From: an uncultured Flavobacteriaceae bacterium
GTDB taxonomy: Bacteria; Bacteroidota; Bacteroidia; Flavobacteriales; Flavobacteriaceae
Direction: 5' to 3'
Assembly (NCBI GenBank): GCA_937901915.1
Contig: CALGUD010000149.1
Location: forward strand, 33,758-97,757
DNA: 64,000 bases
A program made the translations under genes and the position numbers. Under the pieces are notes generated by a model, which saw only the letters and a list, made by a program, of their open reading frames with translations, did not search any database and had not been told where the DNA came from. Shown here piece by piece: positions 33,677-42,214 of the stretch (position 1 is the first letter of the stretch; each line of letters opens with the position of its first letter).

Positions 33677-33704
33677 AAAAACCCACACGTTTGTGTGGGT
33701 TTTT
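33677..33704 (+). terminator. Intrinsic terminator after tRNA-Ser
   Basis: AAAAACCCACAC and GTGTGGGTTTTT form a perfect 12-base-pair stem around a GTTT loop, six bases after the tRNA. Confidence 0.9.
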
Positions 33705-33762
33705 ATATTTTTAAAGTATATGAAAGGTTTAAAAATAGTACTTTAGATTCTGAAAAAGCGCT

Positions 33763-34521
33763 ATGGATTCACTGTATGAAATTTTACTTCTTGTAATAAT
33801 AGGTTTTATAACCGGTATTATTAATACCCTGGCGGGCGGAGGTTCTTTAATTACATTACCCATCCTTATTTTTCTCGGCTTACCACCCGATGTTGCGAAC
33901 GGTACGAACCGGATCCCGATTTTTTTTCAAACACTAGCATCTATTGCCGGTTTTCGCAGTAAAGGGCTTCATACCACCAAATTTGCATGGTATTTGGGTT
34001 TAATTTCCCTGGTTGGTGCAGTAATCGGGGCACATATAGCTGTAGATATAAAAGGAGAACTCTTTAACAGGATCCTCGCTATTATGATGATCGTTGTAGT
34101 CATTTTCATGACCGTACGCATAAAATCCAACTATAATGTGCTTTTAGAAAGAACTACAGGGAAATATCTTTGGATAAGTATTATTATTTTCTTTTTCCTG
34201 GGTGTATACGGTGGATTTATACAGGCGGGTGCGGGGATATTTATTTTACTTGTTTTATCAGGTATAAACAGGATTTCACTGGTAAAGTCCAACCTTATTA
34301 AAGCGATAGCTACTTTAGCATTTAGTATAAGTTCATTACTGGTTTTCGGTTTTAGTGATCTTCTTGATTTTAAAATTGGATTTCTCATGGCTGCCGGTAA
34401 TATTATAGGCGCATGGTTAAGCAGCAGATGGTCCGTTAAAAAAGGGGATGGGGTGGTTAAAGCGTTCTTATTTATTATGGTACTCGCAATGGCTATAAAA
34501 CTGTGGTTCTTTAATCCATAA
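33763..34521 (+). CDS. TauE/SafE (TSUP) family permease
   Basis: 252 residues with about eight membrane helices. The two TSUP half-repeats are visible, each beginning with a glycine-rich block: FITGIINTLAGGGSLITLPI near the start and FFLGVYGGFIQAGAGIFILL in the second half. Members export sulfite, sulfoacetate or other organosulfur anions, but the substrate of this one is not predictable. The gene is monocistronic, and its last 11 bases overlap the end of the convergent thioesterase gene. Confidence 0.9.
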   Translation: MDSLYEILLLVIIGFITGIINTLAGGGSLITLPILIFLGLPPDVANGTNRIPIFFQTLASIAGFRSKGLHTTKFAWYLGLISLVGAVIGAHIAVDIKGELFNRILAIMMIVVVIFMTVRIKSNYNVLLERTTGKYLWISIIIFFFLGVYGGFIQAGAGIFILLVLSGINRISLVKSNLIKAIATLAFSISSLLVFGFSDLLDFKIGFLMAAGNIIGAWLSSRWSVKKGDGVVKAFLFIMVLAMAIKLWFFNP

Positions 34522-34903
34522 TAGGTACAGGGTTTTTACGGTCGTCAATGGCTACCAGTGTAAATATGCCACTTACAGCTTTTTCTCTACCTTCTTCGTA
34601 CATTTTTTCAATAAATATATCTACCCTAACAGAACAGCTGCTATTGCCTACCTTTTCAATGTTTGCAACAAGTTCAATTAAAGTTCCCTGAGGGATCGGT
34701 TTACTAAAGTCTATTTTATTGGTCGATACCGTTACCATTTTCTTCCGGCTAAACCGGGTAGCACAAATAAAGGATACTTCGTCCATTAATTGTAATGCAG
34801 TTCCACCAAAAAGTGTGTCGTAATGATTAGTCGTATTCGGAAAAACAGCTTTGAAAATACGGGTTTCGGCATTTTTTATACGTTGTTCTGTATTTTTATC
34901 CAT
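34511..34903 (-). CDS. Acyl-CoA thioesterase (hotdog fold, YciA-like)
   Basis: 130 residues forming one hotdog domain. The segment TNHYDTLFGGTALQLMDEVS holds the conserved catalytic aspartate-type position, followed by FICATRFSRKKMVTVSTNKI and DFSKPIPQGTLIELVANIEK. This is the cytosolic acyl-CoA thioesterase II type, which hydrolyses medium to long acyl-CoAs. It overlaps the convergent TauE gene by 11 bases and diverges from the nitroreductase gene. Substrate is inferred from the family only; hydrolysis of dihydroxynaphthoyl-CoA cannot be excluded, since no menaquinone thioesterase is otherwise named here. Confidence 0.88.
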   Translation of the reverse strand: MDKNTEQRIKNAETRIFKAVFPNTTNHYDTLFGGTALQLMDEVSFICATRFSRKKMVTVSTNKIDFSKPIPQGTLIELVANIEKVGNSSCSVRVDIFIEKMYEEGREKAVSGIFTLVAIDDRKNPVPIMD

Positions 34904-34968
34904 AAGCTTGTTTATATGATAATAGTTTTAATTTATTTAATTTAGGGATTACATTTTAATTGTTACCG

Positions 34969-34976
34969 TAATTTTG
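34969..34976 (+). promoter_or_regulatory. -7 promoter element upstream of the nitroreductase
   Basis: TAATTTTG fits TAnnTTTG and ends 15 bases before the ATG at 34992, supporting that start over the TTG at 34974, which would lie inside the promoter. Confidence 0.55.
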
Positions 34977-34991
34977 TTTAAAATTTTAAAA

Positions 34992-35621
34992 ATGGATATA
35001 GTTGAAAAACTCCAGTGGCGCTATGCAACAAAAAAATTTGATAGAAATAAAAAATTATCTCGAACAAAAATAGAGTTACTAAAAAGTGCATTCAATCTAA
35101 CTGCTACTTCATATGGTTTACAACCTATTAAATTATTGATTATTGAAAACCAGGAAATAAAAGACAACCTTGTAGCGCATTCATGGGGGCAAAAGCAAGT
35201 GTCTGATGCCTCACATATACTTGTTTTTTGTATAGAAAACGTGATCAATAAGGCATACATAAAAGAATATTACGACAGGGTAAAAGATATCAGGAAAACA
35301 CCTAATGAGATATTACAAAAGTATGAGGATTTTTTAATAGAGGATTTTAATAAAAAGTCCGTAGAAGAAATCAATGATTGGGCAACTAAACAGGCTTATT
35401 TAGCTATGGGAAACCTTTTAACTGTTTGTGCCCTGGCAGAAATTGATGCATGTCCTATGGAAGGCTTTATACCTGGAGAGTACGATAAAGTACTCGGACT
35501 GAATGAAAGAGGTTTAAAATCTGTTTTAGTGATGCCGGTAGGGTATAGGGCAGAAGATGATATCTTTGCAGATATGAAAAAAGTGAGAAAAGATATTGCT
35601 GAGAGTGTTATTACTTTTTAA
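34992..35621 (+). CDS. NAD(P)H-dependent nitroreductase family oxidoreductase
   Basis: 209 residues in the FMN-dependent nitroreductase fold: the N-terminal LQWRYATKKFDRNKKLSRTK carries the FMN phosphate-binding RYATKKFD motif, ATSYGLQPIKLLIIENQEI follows, and AEIDACPMEGFIPGEYDKVL is the NfsB-like C-terminal FMN loop. These enzymes reduce nitro-compounds and quinones in vitro. The start at 34992 gives the standard N-terminus. It stands alone between the thioesterase and a secreted thioredoxin. Confidence 0.9.
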   Translation: MDIVEKLQWRYATKKFDRNKKLSRTKIELLKSAFNLTATSYGLQPIKLLIIENQEIKDNLVAHSWGQKQVSDASHILVFCIENVINKAYIKEYYDRVKDIRKTPNEILQKYEDFLIEDFNKKSVEEINDWATKQAYLAMGNLLTVCALAEIDACPMEGFIPGEYDKVLGLNERGLKSVLVMPVGYRAEDDIFADMKKVRKDIAESVITF

Positions 35622-35669
35622 ACTACAATTTGGCAGGAATGTTGTAAATTGGTTTTCCTTAAATAGATT

Positions 35670-36131
35670 ATGATGAAAGCAATAATTTTGATATTTATAT
35701 GTGTATTAAGTGCAAATCTGTACTCACAGGAGGATAAATTAACGTGGCTCAAGAATTTAGAGGCTGCTCAAAAAATATCTGAAGAAGAAAGAAAACCAAT
35801 CCTGGTATATTTTACAGGAAGTGACTGGTGTCCGCCTTGCAAGAAATTAAAAACAGATTTTTGGGAGTCTGAGAAGTTTACCGATATGGCAGATAGTTTT
35901 GTGCTTTTATATATTGATATGCCAAGAAATAAAAAAATTATAGAAGCGGAACAATATAATTATAACATTACTTTACTTGAAAAGTTCAATAAGAAGGGTG
36001 TTTTTCCTAAAGTAGTTGCATTAGACCATAAAGAAAATATTTTAGGTAATCTGGAAGGTTATGATATGCGTGGGACAGCTTCCAAACATTTTTCTTTTTT
36101 AGAAACTGTTTTGAACAATAATTATCAATAA
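35670..36131 (+). CDS. Secreted thioredoxin-like protein
   Basis: 153 residues with a signal peptide (MKAIILIFICVLSANLYSQ). The active site is CPPC at Cys54 and Cys57 (SDWCPPCKKLKTDFWESEKF), and the rest fits a thioredoxin fold of the DUF255/thioredoxin_7 type: LEKFNKKGVFPKVVALDHKE contains the cis-proline segment. It should act in periplasmic disulfide exchange or cytochrome c maturation. Note that the start is one of two adjacent ATGs (35670 or 35673). Confidence 0.88.
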   Translation: MMKAIILIFICVLSANLYSQEDKLTWLKNLEAAQKISEEERKPILVYFTGSDWCPPCKKLKTDFWESEKFTDMADSFVLLYIDMPRNKKIIEAEQYNYNITLLEKFNKKGVFPKVVALDHKENILGNLEGYDMRGTASKHFSFLETVLNNNYQ

Positions 36132-36160
36132 AATACTACGGCCTTCACGACAGTTTTCCA

Positions 36161-36168
36161 TATTTTTG
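36161..36168 (+). promoter_or_regulatory. -7 promoter element upstream of the aminotransferase
   Basis: TATTTTTG, with predicted start near 36175 and an ATG at 36194. No -33 motif is certain. Confidence 0.5.
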
Positions 36169-36193
36169 TAAGAGCTATATTAATTTATAAATT

Positions 36194-37399
36194 ATGCCTG
36201 GATTTGAATTTTTTGGAGATTTAGAAAAGCAACATGTTAATGATGTGATGGACAGCGGTGTACTTATGCGTTATGGTTTTGATGCTATGCGTAAAGGTCA
36301 CTGGAAAGCAAAAGAGATGGAAGCTGCATTGGCAAAAAGAATGCAGTCCAGACATGCCCACCTTGTTAGTAGTGGAACATCGGCTTTGACCATAGCATTA
36401 GCAAGTGCTGGAATTGGTGCAGGTGATGAAGTTATCTTACCAACATTTACATTTGTGGCCAGTTTTGAAGCAGTTTTAGCGCTTGGGGCAGTTCCTATAC
36501 TCGTAGATGTTGATGATACCCTCACTTTAGACCCTGAGGCCGTTAAAAGGGCTATAAAACTCAAAACAAAGGCCGTTATGCCGATCCATATGTGTGGCTC
36601 CATGGCTCAATTACGGGAGTTAAAGGAAATATGTGACCAACACCATCTTATTTTAATTGAAGATGCCTGCCAGGCAATTGGAGGGAGCTATGACGGAAAA
36701 CCCCTTGGCAGTTATGGGGATTTAGGGTGTTTTTCCTTTGATTATGTAAAAACAATTACTTGTGGCGAAGGAGGGGCAGTTATAACCAATAATGATGAAT
36801 ATGCAAAAAATGCAAATCAGTTTTCTGATCATGGGCATACGCATGTTGGAAATGACAGGGGCGCAGAAGATCATCCTTTTTTGGGATATAACTACAGGAT
36901 ATCTGAGTTACATGCAGCAGTAGGGGTTGCGCAGTTATCCAGACTGGATGAATTTTTGGAGATACAGAAAAAAAATTACACAATACTCCGTGAAGCTCTC
37001 AGCAATATTCCGGAAGTCTCATTTAGAAGAGTGCCGGATGGTGGCGTAGAAAACTACTCTTTTTTAAGTTTCTTTTTACCTGATGAAGAGTCGGCCCGAA
37101 ATACCCATAAAGCATTATCTGAATCTGGTGTTGATGGTTGTTTTTACTGGTTTGACAATAACTGGCATTACATAAAACAATGGACTCATTTAAAAGATCG
37201 TAAATCCCTGGGTAAATTGCCTGAAGAGATTGTAGAGCAAATGCCGGATTACAACCATGATGATTTCTCTCAATCGGATACCTGGGTTGGAAGAAATATT
37301 TCAGTACTTATAAAATTAAGTTGGTCAGAAGGGGAAGTTAAAAACAGAGCCTCAAAAATGGTAGAAGCTATAAGTTCAGTTATAGAAAAAGTAACATAA
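36194..37399 (+). CDS. DegT/DnrJ/EryC1/StrS family aminotransferase
   Basis: 401 residues, PLP-dependent. Key blocks are SRHAHLVSSGTSALTIALAS, DEVILPTFTFVASFEAVLAL, LILIEDACQAIGGSYDGKPL and the PLP lysine Lys186 in SFDYVKTITCGEGGA. The C-terminal half contains GYNYRISELHAAVGVAQL. The family transaminates nucleotide-sugar or related keto compounds for surface polysaccharides and antibiotics; here no sugar-biosynthesis neighbours are seen, so the substrate is unknown. It is a single gene with its own promoter, followed by a GNRA-loop hairpin at 37580. Confidence 0.9.
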   Translation: MPGFEFFGDLEKQHVNDVMDSGVLMRYGFDAMRKGHWKAKEMEAALAKRMQSRHAHLVSSGTSALTIALASAGIGAGDEVILPTFTFVASFEAVLALGAVPILVDVDDTLTLDPEAVKRAIKLKTKAVMPIHMCGSMAQLRELKEICDQHHLILIEDACQAIGGSYDGKPLGSYGDLGCFSFDYVKTITCGEGGAVITNNDEYAKNANQFSDHGHTHVGNDRGAEDHPFLGYNYRISELHAAVGVAQLSRLDEFLEIQKKNYTILREALSNIPEVSFRRVPDGGVENYSFLSFFLPDEESARNTHKALSESGVDGCFYWFDNNWHYIKQWTHLKDRKSLGKLPEEIVEQMPDYNHDDFSQSDTWVGRNISVLIKLSWSEGEVKNRASKMVEAISSVIEKVT

Positions 37400-37768
37400 A
37401 TTGTAGCTGCTTCAAAAATATTTTATCAAAACATAAAAAAATTAAAACCCGGGTAATAACTTTTAAACGTTACAAATGAATAAAAGAAGGTTACAAAATG
37501 ACAAAATTTAGAAACCTCTGAGCCTTAATTTAGCCCTATTCTCATTAAAGAGAAATTAACCTTTAGGGTTTGGTTTACAATATACCTGTCTGAAAAGACA
37601 GGTATATTAATTTAAGACTGAACCAGCTAAACTTTCCTCCCACTTTTCTAATATCTAACAATAAAACTTATTTATAATTGTTATTATTTTTATATTGTTA
37701 AAGAAATCATAAAATTGTTTATGTCTTTTTATCTTTATTACTTATTAACCAAACCATTACACTTTAAT
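37400..37768. other. Intergenic region with one perfect hairpin
   Basis: 369 bases between the aminotransferase and the sensor kinase. Apart from the hairpin at 37580-37606 there is only AT-rich sequence, including the promoter region of the kinase. No small gene is convincing. Confidence 0.55.
37580..37606. other. Perfect 12-bp hairpin with GAAA tetraloop
   Basis: ATATACCTGTCT and AGACAGGTATAT pair perfectly around GAAA, a stable GNRA tetraloop. The T run expected of a terminator is only weak (TTAATTTAAG), so it could be a weak terminator of the aminotransferase transcript or a structured leader or processing element. Confidence 0.5.
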
Positions 37769-40702
37769 ATGTTAACACCAAAACATACATTACCTGTTTT
37801 TATATTTCTGCTCATTACATTTCTTTTATCCGGACAAGACTCACTGGAGACAGCCTATAAAAAGATGCTTGCCGAAAGCAGTCATGATTCAACAAAAATT
37901 AGCCTATACATAAAATTAGCAAAAGCATCAAAAATAGGGAGTGTGGAGGAAATTAATTATTCGAACCAAGCTTTAGAACTTGCCGAAAAAATTCAATCAC
38001 CTTCATATATAATTAAAGCACTATGCAATTTATCCAATGTATACTATAAAAAAGGTGAACAAACGAAGGGTTTGGAATTTATTGACCAAGCAATGGATTT
38101 GGTCGCTGAACAGCCCAATAAAGATGATTTAGATTTTGTTTTATGGACAAAAATACCCACAGAATTTGGACGGGTCCATATAGATTCTTCAGAAAGTGCA
38201 TGTACAAAACTGTTAAACATAACGAAGAATGAGATGTATAAAACAGATGCCTATGGCTGGTTAGGTTTAATATATCAAAACAAGCAACAATATAAAGACG
38301 CCATCGAGGCTTATATAAATGCAAGAGAAGTAGCCCAGATTAATAACGATAGTTTTGGTGAAGCTAGTGCTTTAAACTATTTATCGAGCATCTATATCAA
38401 GTTTGGTTTCTTTGATAAAGCAGAGAAATATGCGGATGAAAGCATTAAAATTATTGAAGACAATGGAGTGGAAAACATGTTGTTGGCATATAGAAGTAAA
38501 GCAATAATACTTATCCAAAAGGGTGAATTTACAGAAGCTTTGGATCTACTTGAAAAAACTGAAGTAAAAATAAAACAAACCAATGTAAATTATCTCTCTG
38601 AAAATTATAAAACTCAAGGCTATGCATATTTAAAGTCCGGAGACTACGACTCTGCATTTACAAAATATATGAAAGCTATTAACACTGAAAGGGAACAAGG
38701 GAGAAGACTGGTTTCCTCAAGTTGTTTTTTGCAGTTAGCCGAAATATTTGTTCACAGAAATGAGATAGATAATGCACGACGTTCTTTGGATTCCGTGTCT
38801 ATTTCTGGCAATTATATTTATATGTCAAATAAAAAAGATTTTTATAAGATAGAATCCCTTATTCATAAGCACAAAGGAAATTATAAAGAAGCTTATAATT
38901 CGTATACTAACTACGTTAAAATCCGGGACAGCTTAGATGACTATAACAAGAGACATGAAGCCTACATATTGGAAGCCGAATATCAATCGGCCAAAAAAGA
39001 ACAGGAAATAACTATATTAAATGCAGAGAACCAGGTAAAGACCCTCCACTTTTACTTAGCCGTTGGAAGTGGTGCCCTGGTACTACTTTTTTTAGGATTT
39101 GTGTACTATCGTTTTATGATGAGCATTAAAACCAAAAAACGTTTGGTAGAACTGGACAAAGCCAAATCTAAATTTTTCGCAAATATATCACATGAATTCA
39201 GAACACCTTTAAGTTTAATGATGGGGCCAATTCAACAAAAAATGCATTTAACGGACAATGACTCCGAAAAACAAGAGTATATGATGATGTATAAAAATGG
39301 TGAAAGGCTTCGAAAGCTAATAGACCAGCTTTTAGACCTGTCTAAGATAGAGGCAAATGATATGCCTCTGAGGGTACAAAAAGCAGATATTGTTGAAATC
39401 ATTAAAATTTTATACTCTTTTTTTATTACCCGTGCTGAAGAAAAAAGCATTGAATATAAAATCCATTTTATGGAAGAGGGCAGTAAGGGATATATTGATA
39501 AAGATAAGTTCGAAAAGATTGTTGTAAACCTTTTGTCAAATGCCTTTAAATTTACCCCTGAAGGTGGTAAGATTAACGTTTCTTTGACTGTAGGTAATAC
39601 AGAACTCTTTCTTGTAATTGAAGATACAGGAATCGGTATTCCGGCTGATAAAATAAATCATATTTTTGACCGCTTTTACCAGGTTGATGATTCTGTTACA
39701 AGAGTTTCAGAAGGCAGCGGTATTGGGTTGGCCTTATCAAAGGAGCTTGCTATACTGCACAAAGGAGAACTGACCGTAAAAAGTGAATATGGAAAAGGAA
39801 GCATTTTTACACTGCGTATCCCTGTATCAAAACAGGCATATAAAAAAGATCAGATTATACCGTATGTTGATCAGGAAGGGTTTTTAGAAGATAAAAATGT
39901 GATCCGACAACCTGCAGTAGCAATGCCTGTATTTGATAAAAATAGCAAAAAGCCATGGGTTTTGGTTGTTGAAGATAACCCGGATATGCAGTCTTTTATT
40001 TATAGTATCTTAAAAAACGATTATGAAGTTATTTTGGCTGCAAATGGTACAGAAGCTTATGAAAAAGCGGTAGAAATGATCCCCGATATTATTGTAAGTG
40101 ATTATATGATGCCGAAAATGGATGGGTTAACATTGTGTAAAAAGGTCAAAAGCCATGAGCTTATACAACACATACCTTTTGTAATGCTTACAGCTAAAGC
40201 GGGACATGAAAGCAAGCTTCACGGACTGGAGCATGGAGCCGACTTTTATCTCACTAAACCTTTTGATAATAATGAACTTTTACTGATCATTCAGAATATT
40301 GTTGACCATCAAAAAAGACTCAAGGAATATTTTATTACAAAATATAATCAAAGTTTACCACCAGAGATTCCAGTACGGGAAAAAGAGTTTATCGGAAAAA
40401 TGAATACAATTTTTGAAAATAAATACCATGATACGGACTATGGAATAGACCAGCTTGCCCTGGATCTATGTTTAAGCAGAATGCAACTACACCGTAAAAT
40501 TAAAAGTATTACGGGAAACTCTCCAGGCTGTATGTTTAGGAGTTTCAGAATAAATAAAGCTATTGATTTACTTTGTAACACATCCCTCTCTATAGGAGAG
40601 GTTGCCTATACCACCGGATTTAAAAATCAATCCAGTTTTACCAAAACCTTTAAAGATATAACAGGAAAAACACCATCTGAATATATGGCCATAAATATCT
40701 AG
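37769..40702 (+). CDS. Hybrid sensor histidine kinase / response regulator with AraC domain
   Basis: 977 residues combining a full two-component system. A signal or anchor (MLTPKHTLPVFIFLLITFLL) is followed by TPR repeats (about 20-400, for example AYGWLGLIYQNKQQYKDAIE), a membrane helix (LHFYLAVGSGALVLLFLGF), a HisKA domain with phospho-acceptor His475 in FFANISHEFRTPLSLMMGPI, an ATPase domain (LSNAFKFTPEG, EDTGIGIP, GSGIGLAL), a receiver domain with Asp778 in VSDYMMPKMDG, and an AraC helix-turn-helix to the end. This HTCS type usually senses a periplasmic ligand; TPR rather than beta-propeller sensors are less common. The nos genes converge on it. The start could also be the ATG at 37721. 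Confidence 0.92.
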   Translation: MLTPKHTLPVFIFLLITFLLSGQDSLETAYKKMLAESSHDSTKISLYIKLAKASKIGSVEEINYSNQALELAEKIQSPSYIIKALCNLSNVYYKKGEQTKGLEFIDQAMDLVAEQPNKDDLDFVLWTKIPTEFGRVHIDSSESACTKLLNITKNEMYKTDAYGWLGLIYQNKQQYKDAIEAYINAREVAQINNDSFGEASALNYLSSIYIKFGFFDKAEKYADESIKIIEDNGVENMLLAYRSKAIILIQKGEFTEALDLLEKTEVKIKQTNVNYLSENYKTQGYAYLKSGDYDSAFTKYMKAINTEREQGRRLVSSSCFLQLAEIFVHRNEIDNARRSLDSVSISGNYIYMSNKKDFYKIESLIHKHKGNYKEAYNSYTNYVKIRDSLDDYNKRHEAYILEAEYQSAKKEQEITILNAENQVKTLHFYLAVGSGALVLLFLGFVYYRFMMSIKTKKRLVELDKAKSKFFANISHEFRTPLSLMMGPIQQKMHLTDNDSEKQEYMMMYKNGERLRKLIDQLLDLSKIEANDMPLRVQKADIVEIIKILYSFFITRAEEKSIEYKIHFMEEGSKGYIDKDKFEKIVVNLLSNAFKFTPEGGKINVSLTVGNTELFLVIEDTGIGIPADKINHIFDRFYQVDDSVTRVSEGSGIGLALSKELAILHKGELTVKSEYGKGSIFTLRIPVSKQAYKKDQIIPYVDQEGFLEDKNVIRQPAVAMPVFDKNSKKPWVLVVEDNPDMQSFIYSILKNDYEVILAANGTEAYEKAVEMIPDIIVSDYMMPKMDGLTLCKKVKSHELIQHIPFVMLTAKAGHESKLHGLEHGADFYLTKPFDNNELLLIIQNIVDHQKRLKEYFITKYNQSLPPEIPVREKEFIGKMNTIFENKYHDTDYGIDQLALDLCLSRMQLHRKIKSITGNSPGCMFRSFRINKAIDLLCNTSLSIGEVAYTTGFKNQSSFTKTFKDITGKTPSEYMAINI

Positions 40703-40731
40703 GATAATATTATAACACTTACCTAAATAGA

Positions 40732-41499
40732 TTATAGGTCTTTGCGTAAAAATTTTCTTTTTGCCAATAAATAAGGGCCAATAATCCATAAAATCATTGC
40801 CAGTATGGATACAATAGATCCTGTAATTCCGCTAAAGAAATTCTGAAAAACCGCACCGGACAAACCGAGCATGGCTGAAGCTTCAGTTTTCATTATGACC
40901 AGTATGCGGGCAATATCTACCGGATTTAAAAATGAAAGTATTAATACCGGCTTTTCTATGGGATAATCTGCCAATTGATACATAAAGAGTAATAACAAGC
41001 CATCAAAAATAAAGGCAAAAAATGCCCAGGAAATTAAAGCTACACCCATACCACGTGCTTTATCGGATATATAGGTGCTTATTAAAAGCGCAATAGCTGT
41101 AAAAACGAGACTTAACAAAATTCCGGATGTAATTAGGGAAATACTTTCTATACCGGGATAATAAATGAGCAGGGGTAACCCTATTCCAAGTAAAAAGGCA
41201 CCGGAAAAGGCAATGGAAATACCAGTATAAAGACCTATTATAAGTGACAACCTTTTAATTGGCTGGGCTAAAAGAAGTAAAATAAATTCATTCGAATTAT
41301 AATAGTATATCGTGGTAAATATGATGGTAATGAGCGGAAGTATCATCAGTGTAATTTGCAAAAGTGTCAAAAGAGCTTTTTCTGGCTGGCTTTCAAGCAT
41401 AAAAACACCCCAACCTACAACTGAAAGCAATATAAAATATCCAATAATGGCTTTATTTTTGAGCAGGTCGTATATAATATTAATGCTGATCTTTTGCAT
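40732..41499 (-). CDS. nosY: NosY, ABC transporter permease of the nitrous oxide reductase cluster
   Basis: 255 residues with about six membrane helices; LLLAQPIKRLSLIIGLYTGI and ISDKARGMGVALISWAFFAF mark an ABC-2 type permease of the NosY family. With NosF and NosD it supplies sulfur or another factor for assembly of the copper-sulfide CuZ centre of NosZ in the periplasm. The ATG at 41499 is one base after the nosF stop codon; an earlier start at 41529 would overlap nosF by 29 bases. It is the last gene of the cluster, 29 bases from the end of the convergent sensor kinase. Confidence 0.85.
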   Translation of the reverse strand: MQKISINIIYDLLKNKAIIGYFILLSVVGWGVFMLESQPEKALLTLLQITLMILPLITIIFTTIYYYNSNEFILLLLAQPIKRLSLIIGLYTGISIAFSGAFLLGIGLPLLIYYPGIESISLITSGILLSLVFTAIALLISTYISDKARGMGVALISWAFFAFIFDGLLLLFMYQLADYPIEKPVLILSFLNPVDIARILVIMKTEASAMLGLSGAVFQNFFSGITGSIVSILAMILWIIGPYLLAKRKFLRKDL

Positions 41500-41500
41500 A

Positions 41501-42214
41501 TCATCTGTTTTTTTGAAGTAAGGCCACAACCATTTTATTAAGTTTATTTTCTGAAGTTTTTTCCTTCAACGCTTCAATAGATTCATTAAACGCCATCTTT
41601 CCTTCCATTAGGTATACTACATGGTTGCATATTTCTTCCAGGTCATTTAAGATATGAGAGGTAGTAATAATGAGTTTATTTTCTGTCAATGATTCTCTTA
41701 TTTTAGTTTTTAAGATTTCATTGGATATCGGGTCGAGTGCCGCTGTAGGCTCATCAAGAATAAGTATAGATGGATTAAAATAAAATGCCAGAACGGCACT
41801 TACCTGTTGTTTCATACCTCCCGAAAGCGAGCCAAGATTTTTATTTTTGATTTCATCAATATTTAGAAACTCATATAAAGAAAGGTCATATTGGTTTTCA
41901 GGAACATCAGAGCGTATATCCTTCATAAGGCGAAACAACTGATGCACCTTCATTTGCTCCGGAAAACGGCTCATTTGGGGCATATAACCAATTTCTTTTC
42001 GATATTCAGGGCCGGTTCGGATATCTTTTTCGTGTACATAGATATTTCCACTATCAGGGATTACCAGACCCAAAATTATTTTTATCAGCGTTGTTTTACC
42101 CGATCCGTTAGGGCCTATTAAAGCTATACTCTGACCACTCTTAAAAGAAAGGTTAATATCTTTCAAAACAGTCTGTTTTCCATAACTTTTACTTAAATTT
42201 TGAATATCAATCAT
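41501..42214 (-). CDS. nosF: NosF, ABC transporter ATPase of the nitrous oxide reductase cluster
   Basis: 237 residues with one ABC ATPase domain: Walker A GPNGSGKTTLIKIIL, a Q-loop segment GYMPQMSRFP, signature LGSLSGGMKQQ and Walker B ILILDEPTAALDPIS. Together with NosY it forms the transporter needed for CuZ assembly. I use the ATG at 42214, which gives an eight-base overlap with nosD; a start at 42247 would overlap by 41 bases and adds a nonconserved stretch. The GYMPQM form is characteristic of NosF-type ATPases. Confidence 0.88.
   Translation of the reverse strand: MIDIQNLSKSYGKQTVLKDINLSFKSGQSIALIGPNGSGKTTLIKIILGLVIPDSGNIYVHEKDIRTGPEYRKEIGYMPQMSRFPEQMKVHQLFRLMKDIRSDVPENQYDLSLYEFLNIDEIKNKNLGSLSGGMKQQVSAVLAFYFNPSILILDEPTAALDPISNEILKTKIRESLTENKLIITTSHILNDLEEICNHVVYLMEGKMAFNESIEALKEKTSENKLNKMVVALLQKNR

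Noticed and set aside
33434..33796. Open reading frames on both strands across the tRNA-Ser
   Set aside because: They translate the tRNA itself; peptides such as [14 protein letters not shown] and [12 protein letters not shown] are well-known false annotations over serine tRNA genes.
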